A DNA stretch of 9,773 nucleotides, taken from positions 1-9,773 of the forward strand of contig JAGDMY010000034.1 of NCBI GenBank assembly GCA_017860765.1, given 5' to 3'. The notes under the pieces are model-generated. The model was not told where the DNA came from, ran no database searches, and saw only the letters and a list, made by a program, of their open reading frames with translations. The position numbers were made by a program, and so were the translations under genes. Positions 1 to 7,052 of this stretch are shown here, one piece after another; positions within the stretch are counted from its first letter, which is position 1, and each line of letters opens with the position of its first letter. This DNA comes from Chloroflexota bacterium. GTDB lineage: Bacteria; Chloroflexota; Dehalococcoidia; Dehalococcoidales; UBA3254.

Positions 1-153
1 ATCATGGTCCCAGAGCCTTTTCTTGCGATAAATCAGTCGATCGCCAAAGGGCTTTAAGTAGCCAAATTTCAGGTTAACGGTCTTGGCCAGACCGACGGCG
101 AAACTGGTTTTGCCGGCATTTTCGCTTACCGAACCAATAACTATTTTTTTCAT
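1..153 (-). CDS. BioD-like / phosphotransacetylase N-domain P-loop protein (5' part only)
   Basis: Only the first 51 codons are in the window; the gene continues past the left edge. The protein begins MKKIVIGSVSENAGKTSFAV, whose G-S-V-S-E-N-A-G-K-T-S stretch is a P-loop of the dethiobiotin-synthetase (BioD) type. Full-length relatives (COG0857) combine this domain with a DRTGG domain and are related to the N-terminal part of long phosphotransacetylases, where they are thought to sense nucleotides or regulate acetate metabolism. The downstream domains cannot be seen here. The ATG (151-153) overlaps the TGA of the preceding acyl-CoA synthetase as ATGA, and AGGAGG (161-166) lies 7 nt upstream, so translation is probably coupled. 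Position after an ADP-forming acetyl-CoA synthetase supports an acetate/acetyl-CoA role. A cobyrinic acid synthase-like or BioD protein remains possible without the rest of the gene. Confidence 0.75.
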   Translation of the reverse strand, partial: MKKIVIGSVSENAGKTSFAVGLAKTVNLKFGYLKPFGDRLIYRKKRLWDHD

Positions 154-2276
154 TGTGCCGCCTCCTGGGGTTTTGAAAGCAGTATCCTCGCATCCACGGC
201 CCTAACCCCTTCGCCCTGGCTGTATACTACCAGAGGGTTGAGTTCAATATCACTGATATCCTGACATTTCTGCAATATGGCACCCACTCTCATGATAATT
301 TCCACCACCGCATCAATGTCCTTGCGCTTTTCTCCCCTGACTCCCAAAAGCAGCGGGTACGCGCGAATCTGACTGATCATTTTCAGGGCCTCGCTGCGGC
401 TCAGAGGGAAAGTGCGGAAGGCGATATCCCGCATCACTTCCACATAAATACCGCCCAGACCGAACATCACAATGGGGCCAAAGGAGCGGTCCTGGCGGGC
501 GCCCACGATGGTCTCAATCTCATCACGGACCATTTCATTCACCGAGATACCCTCGATGCGGGCAACCGGGTTATATTCCCGGACATTATGCAGGATAGCC
601 TCATAGGCGTCCATGACCTCATTGCGGTTTTCCAGGTCCAGGGCTATTCCTCCGGCGTCGCTCTTGTGAATGATGTCCCGGGAAACAATCTTCATCACCA
701 CCGGATAACCGATTTCCTCGGCGAAGTGAATGGCCTCTTCCAGATTGCGGGACAGGCGGCTCTGCGGAACGGGAATGCCGGCGATCTGCATAATAGTCTC
801 AGCTTCTGAAGCCAGCAAAAAAGTCCGGTTGTCAGCCCTTACCCCGCGGATTATCTCATCGATTTTCGCACCATCAATATCGACCTCCTGGATAGGGTCG
901 ATCGGGGTATTTCTGGTCCGATAATAAGAGTACACCGCTCCCAGCAGCGAGGCCGACTCGTAGACATCTTGAAAGGCCGGGATATCCTGCTTTTGGAACT
1001 CCTGGATGTGATGCTCTATTTTTTCCCCGCCGAAGAGGGAAAAGACCAGGGGCTTCTTTTTAGCATATTCCACCGTCTGTTTGAAGACTACCTGGCTGAA
1101 CCCGTCAGGGTCGAATACCGCTGTTTCGCAGGCCAGGCAGATGACCGAATGGATGGACTTATTGGTCAGGGCCGCGGTCAGAGCGGTATCGTAGTAGCTG
1201 GCGGGGGCCTGGCCGGAGAGGTCGATAGGATTTTTAGCCGAGCCGAAGGATGGAATAACGTCTGAAAAAGTCTTGGCAAGACTCTGAACATCGTCGTAGA
1301 GGTTCACGTTAAATTTCTCACAGGCATCTGCCGCCAGAACACCGATGCCCCCGCCATTGGTAATGATGACCGAGTTTTCACCCCTGGGGAGGGGGGCATT
1401 GGCCAGGTAGCGACACCAGGTCAGAGCGTCATGAATAGTTTCCGCCCGCAGGACACCGCACTGCTTGATAATATCGTCGAAGACTTTATCTTCTCCGGCC
1501 AGCGAACTGGTATGGGAAGCCGCTGCCAGTGCGCCCCTGCGGGACCGACCGGACTTAATGACGACGATGGGTTTTTGGCGGGCGGCATCCTTAAGAATAT
1601 TAACCAGGCGCTCCCCGTCAGTGACGCCTTCAATGTACATCAGAATTATTTTTGTTTGTTCCTGATCGACCAGATACTCGAGCAAGTCAGACTCGGTGAT
1701 ATCAGACTTATTGCCAACCGAAATAATGGCTGATAACCCGATGTTCTCGGTAACCGTTTTGCCCATCATGCCGATGCCTATGGCTCCGCTTTGTGTGATA
1801 ACTGCCACATGGCCGGGGTGGACGTTCAGGGGACCGAAGGTAGCATTGACAGAGGCGGCGGCAGAATAGATGCCGAAAACATTGGGGCCCAGAATCCGCA
1901 TGCCGTGTTCGCGGGCATATTCCACAATCTTTTTTTCTTCAGCCGTGTTGCCGATCTCGGAGAAGCCAGCTGCAATGATGACGGCGAATTTGATACCCTT
2001 GGCTGAGCAGCTTTGAATGGCATCGAAAACCAGCCTGGCCGGGATAACGATACAGGCGATATCTGCTTCGCCATTGATTTCCTGGACACTTTTATAGACT
2101 TTATAACCGAGTATCTCGCCGCCTTCGGGATTGACCGGATAGACCTTTCCCCGATATCCGGAGGCGGCAATATTCTGCACGAATTTATGGCCGATTTTGC
2201 TCTGGTCGCGGGAAGCCCCGATGATAACGATGCCCCTGGGTTCAAACAGGTACCTGATATCCGGGCGGTTATGCAT
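150..2276 (-). CDS. Acyl/acetyl-CoA synthetase (ADP-forming), fused alpha-beta subunits
   Basis: Interconverts acyl-CoA + ADP + Pi and acid + CoA + ATP, probably acetyl-CoA to acetate with substrate-level ATP formation in the cytoplasm. Numbered from the ATG at 2274-2276 (708 aa), the N-terminal CoA-binding Rossmann domain shows GAS at 20-22 and NP at 49-50. The ligase-CoA domain shows GPN 130-132, TQSGAIG 161-167 and SVGNKSD 186-192. SHTSSLAG (254-261) carries the expected phospho-histidine H255. The C-terminal ATP-grasp (beta) half starts near 480, with MKIVSRD 528-534, H537, FGLGGIYVEV 605-614 and ELNPLVV 678-684. Both halves are complete, so the enzyme looks active. An in-frame GTG at 2289-2291 would add five residues; I prefer the ATG because GAGG lies 9 nt upstream of it. 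It overlaps the upstream gene by 8 bp and the downstream gene by 4 bp, so this is one operon. The exact acyl substrate is not visible. Confidence 0.93.
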   Translation of the reverse strand: MHNRPDIRYLFEPRGIVIIGASRDQSKIGHKFVQNIAASGYRGKVYPVNPEGGEILGYKVYKSVQEINGEADIACIVIPARLVFDAIQSCSAKGIKFAVIIAAGFSEIGNTAEEKKIVEYAREHGMRILGPNVFGIYSAAASVNATFGPLNVHPGHVAVITQSGAIGIGMMGKTVTENIGLSAIISVGNKSDITESDLLEYLVDQEQTKIILMYIEGVTDGERLVNILKDAARQKPIVVIKSGRSRRGALAAASHTSSLAGEDKVFDDIIKQCGVLRAETIHDALTWCRYLANAPLPRGENSVIITNGGGIGVLAADACEKFNVNLYDDVQSLAKTFSDVIPSFGSAKNPIDLSGQAPASYYDTALTAALTNKSIHSVICLACETAVFDPDGFSQVVFKQTVEYAKKKPLVFSLFGGEKIEHHIQEFQKQDIPAFQDVYESASLLGAVYSYYRTRNTPIDPIQEVDIDGAKIDEIIRGVRADNRTFLLASEAETIMQIAGIPVPQSRLSRNLEEAIHFAEEIGYPVVMKIVSRDIIHKSDAGGIALDLENRNEVMDAYEAILHNVREYNPVARIEGISVNEMVRDEIETIVGARQDRSFGPIVMFGLGGIYVEVMRDIAFRTFPLSRSEALKMISQIRAYPLLLGVRGEKRKDIDAVVEIIMRVGAILQKCQDISDIELNPLVVYSQGEGVRAVDARILLSKPQEAAQ

Positions 2277-4179
2277 GACTCGTTGCCTCACTGAAAGCCA
2301 TCCTGAGTTCGTACACCTGTTCCTCGATCCTGCGGTTCATGAAAAAGCCCATTTTCTCAAATAGATGGAGCATAGGCCGGTTTTCTACGAGTACCTCGGC
2401 GGTGAATCCCAGGAGGCCCTGTCTCTTGGCGAGATAGGTGAGATAGGAGAGCAGCTCGCCGCCGATTCCCCGGTTTTGGTAATCGTCCCTGACTACGAAA
2501 GCGACCTCGGCAGTATGAGTATTGGGGTCAATGCTGTACTGCCCTAACCCGACCACTATTTCTTTAGCATCCTGTTGAAGGGTTGCCAGGATCGAGATTT
2601 CACGGCTGTAATCAATAATGACGAATTCCTGCAATCTCTCGTGCGGCATATCCTTGCGGCGGGAAATAAAGCGTCGGTAGAGGCTGTTATCGGAGAGGCT
2701 GTAGAATAAGTCCTTGATCAAAGGCTCGTCGCTCATTTTAATAGGTCTTAAACGTATTTCCTGGCCGGTCTTGGTGGTGCGGTAGGTCTCCAGTTCCTTG
2801 GGATATTCGCCGGCCTTGCCCGCAATAAAAGCCTGGTCTTTATATATCAGGTTCTGGCGCTTGGCCTCTTGAATCAGGTCGCGCCTGAATTTGGGATGAG
2901 CGATGGATATCAACTCCATGGCGCGTTCGCGAATATTTTTGCCGTGGAGATAGGCGATTCCGTACTCGGTCACTACATAGTGGATGTCGCCGCGATTAAG
3001 AGTTACTCCGGCGCCTTCGGAAAGGAAAGGCACAATCCGGGAAACGGTCTCATGGGAGGCGGTGGATGGCAGCACCAGAATGGACTTGCCGCGAGGCGCT
3101 AAGACGGCGCCCCGCATAAAACTGGCCTGCCCGCCCATACCGCTGTAAAAAGTCTTCCCTAAGGATTCAGCAGTGGACTGTCCGGTGAGGTCCATCTGCA
3201 GGGCGGTATTAATGGCGACAAAGGACTGGTGCCGGGCAATTATGAGCGGATTGTTAGTATAATCTATGGTTTTAAACTCTATGCTGGGATTGTCATTAAC
3301 ATAATCATAGGTTTCTTTTTTCCCCATGCAGAAGGCGGCTACCGTCTTGCCACGGTCTATATTTTTCCTTGAATTATCGATGACACCCATCTTCATCAAC
3401 TCGACAATGCCATCGCTGATAAGTTCGGTATGCACACCCAGGTGTTTCTTACCGGCGAAATTAATGAGAATGGATCCGGGTATACTTCCATAGCCAACCT
3501 GGATCGTATCTCCGTCCTCGATGAGGCGGGAAACATTATTGCCAATTTCCTGGAGCACCTCTGTGTGAGTAACTTCAGGGAATTTATATTCCAGAACAGG
3601 TTCATCAAAGGGCACCAGGTAATCGACCTGGCGGATATGAATAAACCCATCACCATGGGTGCGCGGCATCTGAGAATTGACCTGGGCGATGACCAGTGAA
3701 GCCTGTTCCACCGCGGCTTTAACGATGTCGACGCTGATTCCCAGGCTCATGTACCCGTGCTGGTCTGGCGGTGAGGTTTGAATCATGGCCACATCGATGG
3801 GGATCACCTTGCGGGCGAACAAATTGGGTACTTCCGAAAGAAAAACGGGGGTATAGTCTGCCATGCCCCGGTTTACCGCCTCGCGGGTGCTATTGCCAAT
3901 GAAGAAGGAATTATGCCGGAAATTATATTTGAACCTTTCTTCAGTATAAGGGGCCAGGCCCAGGGTCCAAATATGAATTACTTCGGCGTCGAAGAAGGCT
4001 TTGGGATAAGATTCGGTATATTTGATTAAAGCGCTGACCAGATACTGGGGCTCACCACAGGCAGAGGCAATGAAGATTCTATCTCCCCGATGGATGTGGC
4101 TGAAGATTTCATCCTCGGAAGCAAATTTCTCCGGGAATTCTTTTCTGGCACTGTCAAGCGGAACAGGATTTACCGCCAT
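2269..4179 (-). CDS. Acetyl-CoA hydrolase/CoA-transferase fused to a Pat-like GNAT acetyltransferase
   Basis: A 636-aa two-domain protein. Residues 1 to about 460 are a family I CoA-transferase/acetyl-CoA hydrolase, related to 4-hydroxybutyrate and succinyl/acetate CoA-transferases. GYGSIP is at 229-234. HTELISDG (250-257) supplies the likely catalytic glutamate E252, and GMGGQASFMRGA (347-358) is the conserved C-terminal family motif. Residues about 472-630 form a GNAT domain with the acetyl-CoA pyrophosphate loop QNRGIG (568-573) and VENRPMLHLFEKMGF near 598-612; it resembles the C-terminal domain of protein lysine acetyltransferase Pat. The first half moves CoA between acetate and another acid or hydrolyses acetyl-CoA; the second half probably acetylates a protein amine, but its target is unknown. 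It is the first gene of the acetate operon, 28 nt below a good promoter start, and overlaps the synthetase gene. GGGGTGA lies about 7 nt before the ATG. The CoA acceptor is not determinable. Confidence 0.9.
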   Translation of the reverse strand: MAVNPVPLDSARKEFPEKFASEDEIFSHIHRGDRIFIASACGEPQYLVSALIKYTESYPKAFFDAEVIHIWTLGLAPYTEERFKYNFRHNSFFIGNSTREAVNRGMADYTPVFLSEVPNLFARKVIPIDVAMIQTSPPDQHGYMSLGISVDIVKAAVEQASLVIAQVNSQMPRTHGDGFIHIRQVDYLVPFDEPVLEYKFPEVTHTEVLQEIGNNVSRLIEDGDTIQVGYGSIPGSILINFAGKKHLGVHTELISDGIVELMKMGVIDNSRKNIDRGKTVAAFCMGKKETYDYVNDNPSIEFKTIDYTNNPLIIARHQSFVAINTALQMDLTGQSTAESLGKTFYSGMGGQASFMRGAVLAPRGKSILVLPSTASHETVSRIVPFLSEGAGVTLNRGDIHYVVTEYGIAYLHGKNIRERAMELISIAHPKFRRDLIQEAKRQNLIYKDQAFIAGKAGEYPKELETYRTTKTGQEIRLRPIKMSDEPLIKDLFYSLSDNSLYRRFISRRKDMPHERLQEFVIIDYSREISILATLQQDAKEIVVGLGQYSIDPNTHTAEVAFVVRDDYQNRGIGGELLSYLTYLAKRQGLLGFTAEVLVENRPMLHLFEKMGFFMNRRIEEQVYELRMAFSEATSHA

Positions 4180-4213
4180 TATCGCATCACCCCGCTTTGG
4201 GATCCCCGAAAAT

Positions 4214-4242
4214 ATTGTATACCAACCTCCCTCAAATGTGAA
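4214..4242 (-). promoter_or_regulatory. Sigma-70-type promoter for the acetate operon
   Basis: Read on the minus strand, TTCACA (4237-4242, 5/6 to TTGACA) and TACAAT (4214-4219, 5/6 to TATAAT) are separated by exactly 17 bp (4220-4236). The predicted transcription start is near 4207, leaving a leader of roughly 28 nt before the ATG at 4179. It lies in the 103-bp gap after recR, so the acetate genes can be transcribed independently of the dnaX operon. No clear operator palindrome is seen around it. Confidence 0.65.
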
Positions 4243-4282
4243 AAATCATACGCATGAGATGGGCCTATGGGCTGGACCGGGT

Positions 4283-4894
4283 TTAAAATTCCTGGCGGCC
4301 TTCCAGGGCCCGGCTGAGAGTAATATCGTCGGCATATTCCAGCTCGGTGCCGAAGGGCAGTCCGCGGGCCAGGCGGGTGACTTTGATGCCCAGAGGAGAA
4401 ATCAGACGGTGCAGATACAGGGCGGTCTGCTCACCTTCCAGATTGGTGTTGGTGGCCAGAATCACCTCGTTGATCAGGCCGCCTTTTAAACGGGCCATCA
4501 ACTCGTTGATTCTTAAGTCATCCGGCCCCACCCCCTCGCCCGGTGAGAGGGCGCCATGCAGAACATGATACAGGCCGCTGAATTTGCGGGTATGTTCCAG
4601 CGCCAGGATATCCTGAGGCTGTTCGACAACACAAATCCTGGTGCGGTCACGGGGTTCGCTGCTGCAAATATGACAAATTTCGGTCTCGCTGACATTCAGG
4701 CAAAGGGAGCAGAGCCTGGTTTTTTGTTTAACCTGAAGGATGGCCTCGGCCAGGGCCTGGTTGGCGCTTTCGTCAGCCCGCATTAAAAAATAGGCTATCC
4801 GCTGAGCGGATTTGGGTCCGATGCCGGGCAGTTTATTAAATTCCTGAATCAGTCTGGATACCGCTTCGGTTGTGGGAGCTGGTTCCCGGTTCAA
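4283..4894 (-). CDS. recR: Recombination protein RecR
   Basis: RecR works with RecO and RecF to load RecA onto SSB-coated single-stranded gaps. The 203-aa length matches the family. The N-terminal helix-hairpin-helix region includes [16 protein letters not shown] (23-38). A four-cysteine zinc finger, CSLC followed by CHIC, spans about residues 62-77. The Toprim domain starts at [14 protein letters not shown], and the C-terminal [17 protein letters not shown] stretch is typical of the family. The start is a TTG: AAAGGAG at 4901-4907 lies 6 nt upstream of it, an in-frame TAA closes the frame upstream, and the next in-frame ATG would delete the HhH region. It is last in dnaX-ybaB-recR, 29 bp after ybaB. 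No strong terminator hairpin follows. Confidence 0.97.
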   Translation of the reverse strand: MNREPAPTTEAVSRLIQEFNKLPGIGPKSAQRIAYFLMRADESANQALAEAILQVKQKTRLCSLCLNVSETEICHICSSEPRDRTRICVVEQPQDILALEHTRKFSGLYHVLHGALSPGEGVGPDDLRINELMARLKGGLINEVILATNTNLEGEQTALYLHRLISPLGIKVTRLARGLPFGTELEYADDITLSRALEGRQEF

Positions 4895-4900
4895 GTCATT

Positions 4901-4907
4901 CTCCTTT
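4901..4907 (-). promoter_or_regulatory. Ribosome binding site fixing the TTG start of recR
   Basis: AAAGGAG on the minus strand, 6 nt before the TTG at 4892-4894. An out-of-frame ATG at 4897-4899 lies between them but is only one base from the SD and opens ATG-ACT-TGA, a dead two-codon frame. The spacing therefore selects TTG. Confidence 0.7.
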
Positions 4908-4923
4908 TATCTCTAAATCAGGT

Positions 4924-5220
4924 CTACATCAATCCGGGAATCTTCATCCCCCCGGTCAGTCCTCCGAGCTGTTTGGCAGCGGCTTCTTGCGATTTAGTGA
5001 TGGCTTCGGTAACAGCAGTCAGCACCAGGTCTTCCAGCATTTCGACATCTTCAGGATTGACTACCTCTTTAGCTATTTTGATGGATTTTATTTTCTGCTG
5101 GCCATCCACTGTGACCTTAACGGCCCCGCCCCCCGAGCTGACTTCGAGGGTCATATTGGCCAGCTCTTCCTGAGCTTTAGCCAGACGGGCCTGGAGTTGC
5201 GCAATCATATTTCTATTCAT
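4924..5220 (-). CDS. ybaB: YbaB/EbfC family nucleoid-associated DNA-binding protein
   Basis: A small 98-aa protein of the YbaB/EbfC family. Members form dimers with a tweezer-like shape, bind DNA and are associated with the nucleoid. The N-terminal helix (residues 4-24, IAQLQARLAKAQEELANM) matches the family's coiled helix. It is followed by the beta segment GGGAVKVTVDGQQKIKSIKI (30-49), with the conserved G-x-V-x-V-x-x-G pattern, and by a second helix around 55-83 (NPEDVEMLEDLVLTAVTEAI). The C-terminus is the usual Gly/Met-rich tail. The ATG overlaps the dnaX stop as ATGA and GGAGG lies 4 nt upstream inside dnaX, so it is translationally coupled. The order dnaX-ybaB-recR is one of the most conserved bacterial gene strings and confirms the assignment. 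Confidence 0.96.
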   Translation of the reverse strand: MNRNMIAQLQARLAKAQEELANMTLEVSSGGGAVKVTVDGQQKIKSIKIAKEVVNPEDVEMLEDLVLTAVTEAITKSQEAAAKQLGGLTGGMKIPGLM

Positions 5221-6881
5221 TTTTCCTCCACGCTGGTGACCTGGGCCCCGTATTTCAGGGCCGCCCGGACTACATGATTGTTCTCAGTTTCGCAGACACA
5301 GCGTATTTTGCAGGACCGGCCCAGGAAATCGCTGATGATTTTTTCCGCTACTTGCTGATATTCAGGTTTCTCCATCTTCTCTTTATAAATGGCATATTTT
5401 AGGGATAGGGTCACGATTTCGTTCTCCACTGCCACCGGCTTGATCCCGGCGCTGCGTAAAAGCGCTATGGCATTAGTCTTTTTTAGGTTTGCCGGGACAT
5501 CCTCCAGGATTTGTTTCCAGCCTAACCGCAATCGTTCGATTTCAGTGCTCAGCGCAGGAGAAGCGGCGGAAGCCTCTTTAACCTGAGGCTGGGGACCCTC
5601 TTTGGTCTCGGACCTGGCAGCTGGTCCCGACTTGACGTCTGGAGCAGCTTTCTTTGCGGCAGCAGCAGGGTTGAGGCCCGCTGCCCGGTTATTGGCCGGT
5701 TCGTTGGCCGGGGGTGGGGGCTGCGGAGCGTTGACTTTGGCCGCCGGGCGGCTGATAGCGGGTGGGCTGGCAGTCTGGGGTTTGGTTGAGGGTGGAGCCG
5801 ACCCTTCCTGCAACAGATAGCAGTCAACCAGGGCCAGTTCCAGAGGCAGAGTGGAGCAATCGGTATTGCCCACTTCAATCTGACCGAAGAGTTTGACAGC
5901 GTTCAAGATTTGTGTCAATGAAGCCCTGGTGGCCAGTTCTTTTAACTCGGCCAGGTCTTCTGCTGTCAAGTCGACGGCCTCGGTGGCAGCGGTCTTGACC
6001 AAAAGGAGGCCACGGAGGTACTCGACCAGCTCGCGATTGAACTGTCGCAGGTCCAGCCCGTCATTATTGATGCTGTTCAAGGTGGCCATCCCGGCCGAGA
6101 TATCATTATTTACAATGTGCTTCACGATTTCCTTTGCCCGCCAGTCTCCGGTAATGCCCAGCAGGCTCTGGACCTGGGGAAATTTAATTTCAGACCCGTA
6201 GAAGGTGGTAAGCTGCTCCAGAAGGTTCTCTGCATCCCGTAAACTGCCGGTGGTGCTTCTGGCAATCAACTGCATGGACTGAGGCTCGATATTTATTTTT
6301 TCCGCGCTGCAAATTTTGCCCAGTTGGGCTACCACATCCGTCCGCGAGAGCCTGTGGAAATCAAAATGCTGGCAGCGGGAAAGGATAGTGGGGAGTATCT
6401 TGTGGGCTTCCGTGGTGGCCAGGACGAAAATGACATGGGGTGGCGGCTCCTCCAGAGTCTTGAGAAGGGCGTTCGAGGCATCTTTGCTCAGCATATGGAA
6501 CTCATCGATGATATAGACCTTGCGGCGGGCCTGGGTCGGAGCATAGTTGACCTTTTCTCGCAAATCGCGAATATCATCAATGCTCCGGTTGCTGGCGGCA
6601 TCAATTTCGATGACATCCATGGCCCTATCTTCGGTGATGGCCCGGCACATGTCACAGGTATTGCAGGGTTCACCCCGGCCGCTGTTCAGGCAATTCACGG
6701 CTTTAGCCAGAATGCGCCCGGTGCTGGTCTTGCCTGTGCCGCGGGGCCCGCAAAAAAGGTAGGCATGGGAAATATGGCCGCTTTTAAGGGCGTTGAGCAG
6801 TGTCTGAGTAACATGGGGCTGCCCAACCAGCTCGGCTAAGGTTTGGGGACGCCATTTGCGATAAAAAACCTGGGATGACAT
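5217..6881 (-). CDS. dnaX: DNA polymerase III clamp-loader subunit gamma/tau
   Basis: The ATPase of the clamp loader, which opens and loads the beta sliding clamp; the tau form also tethers the replicase. AAA+ motifs are in order: Walker A GPRGTGKT 45-52, zinc-binding cysteines C64, C73, C76 and C79, Walker B VYIIDEFHM 122-130, sensor 1 ATTE 155-158, arginine-finger SRC 168-170, and sensor 2 TTGSLRDAENLL 210-221. The clamp-loader collar domain runs to about 358. Residues about 361-441 are a Pro/Ala-rich disordered linker, followed by a C-terminal domain (about 446-554) in the position of the tau polymerase-binding region. An A AAA AAG slippery heptamer at codons 466-468 may yield a shorter gamma-like product (separate entry). 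The full length of 554 aa is shorter than E. coli tau (643) but usual for many phyla. It leads the dnaX-ybaB-recR operon. The AAGG before the ATG is weak and close. Confidence 0.97.
   Translation of the reverse strand: MSSQVFYRKWRPQTLAELVGQPHVTQTLLNALKSGHISHAYLFCGPRGTGKTSTGRILAKAVNCLNSGRGEPCNTCDMCRAITEDRAMDVIEIDAASNRSIDDIRDLREKVNYAPTQARRKVYIIDEFHMLSKDASNALLKTLEEPPPHVIFVLATTEAHKILPTILSRCQHFDFHRLSRTDVVAQLGKICSAEKINIEPQSMQLIARSTTGSLRDAENLLEQLTTFYGSEIKFPQVQSLLGITGDWRAKEIVKHIVNNDISAGMATLNSINNDGLDLRQFNRELVEYLRGLLLVKTAATEAVDLTAEDLAELKELATRASLTQILNAVKLFGQIEVGNTDCSTLPLELALVDCYLLQEGSAPPSTKPQTASPPAISRPAAKVNAPQPPPPANEPANNRAAGLNPAAAAKKAAPDVKSGPAARSETKEGPQPQVKEASAASPALSTEIERLRLGWKQILEDVPANLKKTNAIALLRSAGIKPVAVENEIVTLSLKYAIYKEKMEKPEYQQVAEKIISDFLGRSCKIRCVCETENNHVVRAALKYGAQVTSVEEK
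5431..5484 (-). promoter_or_regulatory. dnaX: Probable programmed -1 ribosomal frameshift signal in dnaX
   Basis: On the minus strand the codons CTA AAA AAG (L466-K467-K468) contain the heptamer A AAA AAG at 5478-5484 in the same phase as the E. coli dnaX site. After a -1 slip the next codons are GAC (5476-5478) and TAA (5473-5475), giving a 469-aa product that lacks the C-terminal 86 residues of the full protein. Six nt further on, a possible structure begins: GCCA (5468-5471) can pair with TGGC (5431-5434). Between them GCGCT (5461-5465) pairs with AGCGC (5449-5453) around a 7-nt loop, and a CCGG/CCGG pair could form a second small hairpin. GGAGGAT (5499-5505) lies 14 nt upstream as a possible internal SD stimulator. 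The pairing is by eye; frameshift efficiency is unknown. Confidence 0.6.
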
Positions 6882-6889
6882 TACACCTT

Positions 6890-6895
6890 ATTATA
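6890..6895 (-). promoter_or_regulatory. Candidate -10 box for the dnaX operon
   Basis: A perfect TATAAT read on the minus strand, with an overlapping TATAGT just upstream. It ends 8 bp before the dnaX ATG, so use of it would place the transcript start within about two bases of the ATG and give an almost leaderless mRNA. No good -35 hexamer sits 16-18 bp upstream, so this is tentative. Confidence 0.3.
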
Positions 6896-6900
6896 CTATA

Positions 6901-6933
6901 CTGCCTCTCTTTCCTAAAGAGGAATTCAGGCAG
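6901..6933. repeat. 33-bp interrupted inverted repeat upstream of dnaX
   Basis: The outer arms CTGCCT (6901-6906) and AGGCAG (6928-6933) enclose a perfect inner hairpin, CTCTTT (6907-6912), CCT loop, AAAGAG (6916-6921), plus an EcoRI-like palindrome GAATTC (6922-6927). It lies just upstream of the TATAAT box of dnaX, covering the expected -35 position. It could be an operator or a DNA/RNA structural element. No T-run follows on either strand, so it is not a standard terminator. Confidence 0.4.
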
Positions 6934-6992
6934 GATTGGTGTGAATTTGGGATGAGTCTGGAGGAGCCAGATGCCTGAAAGACCAGAATTAA

Positions 6993-6998
6993 TATAAT
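6993..6998 (+). promoter_or_regulatory. Candidate -10 box for the plus-strand gene
   Basis: A perfect TATAAT on the plus strand within the AT-rich run before the 109-aa gene. No recognisable -35 hexamer is found 16-18 bp upstream (the bases there read GATGCC), so the call rests on the -10 alone. Predicted transcription would start near 7005. Confidence 0.25.
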
Positions 6999-7010
6999 AT
7001 GGAGGATTTT

Positions 7011-7052
7011 GTGATTCGAGTGATGGAAAAATGCCCCTCAAGACTGAGGTAG
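7011..7052 (+). CDS. Possible 13-codon leader ORF
   Basis: GGAGG (7001-7005) is followed 5 nt later by GTG (7011-7013), opening a 13-residue frame (MIRVMEKCPSRLR) that ends at TAG (7050-7052). A perfect 5-bp hairpin, CCTCA (7036-7040), AGAC loop, TGAGG (7045-7049), covers its last codons. This could be a leader peptide for the 109-aa gene. Against it, if the TATAAT at 6993-6998 is the promoter, transcription would start at about the SD and exclude it. No codon bias or homology can be judged at this length. Confidence 0.15.
   Translation: MIRVMEKCPSRLR

Noticed and set aside
1826..2245. Long antisense frames inside the synthetase, dnaX and kinase genes (for example 139 aa at 1826-2245, 171 aa at 6324-6839, 209 aa at 8692-9321)
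   Set aside because: They are shadow frames of well-identified genes with full domain sets, lack family motifs and have no sensible SD context.
2277..2291. GTG start at 2291 for the acyl-CoA synthetase
   Set aside because: It would add five residues upstream of the ATG at 2276, which has a better start codon and a GAGG 9 nt away. It cannot be fully excluded.
4243..4262. recR operon terminator
   Set aside because: On the minus strand TCAT-GCGT-ATGA is followed by TTTTT, but a 4-bp AT-rich stem is too unstable, and it lies just upstream of the next promoter's -35.
5620..5800. Pro/Ala-rich stretch of dnaX as a frameshifted or foreign insert
   Set aside because: The frame is continuous and such low-complexity linkers are usual between the clamp-loader and C-terminal domains of DnaX.
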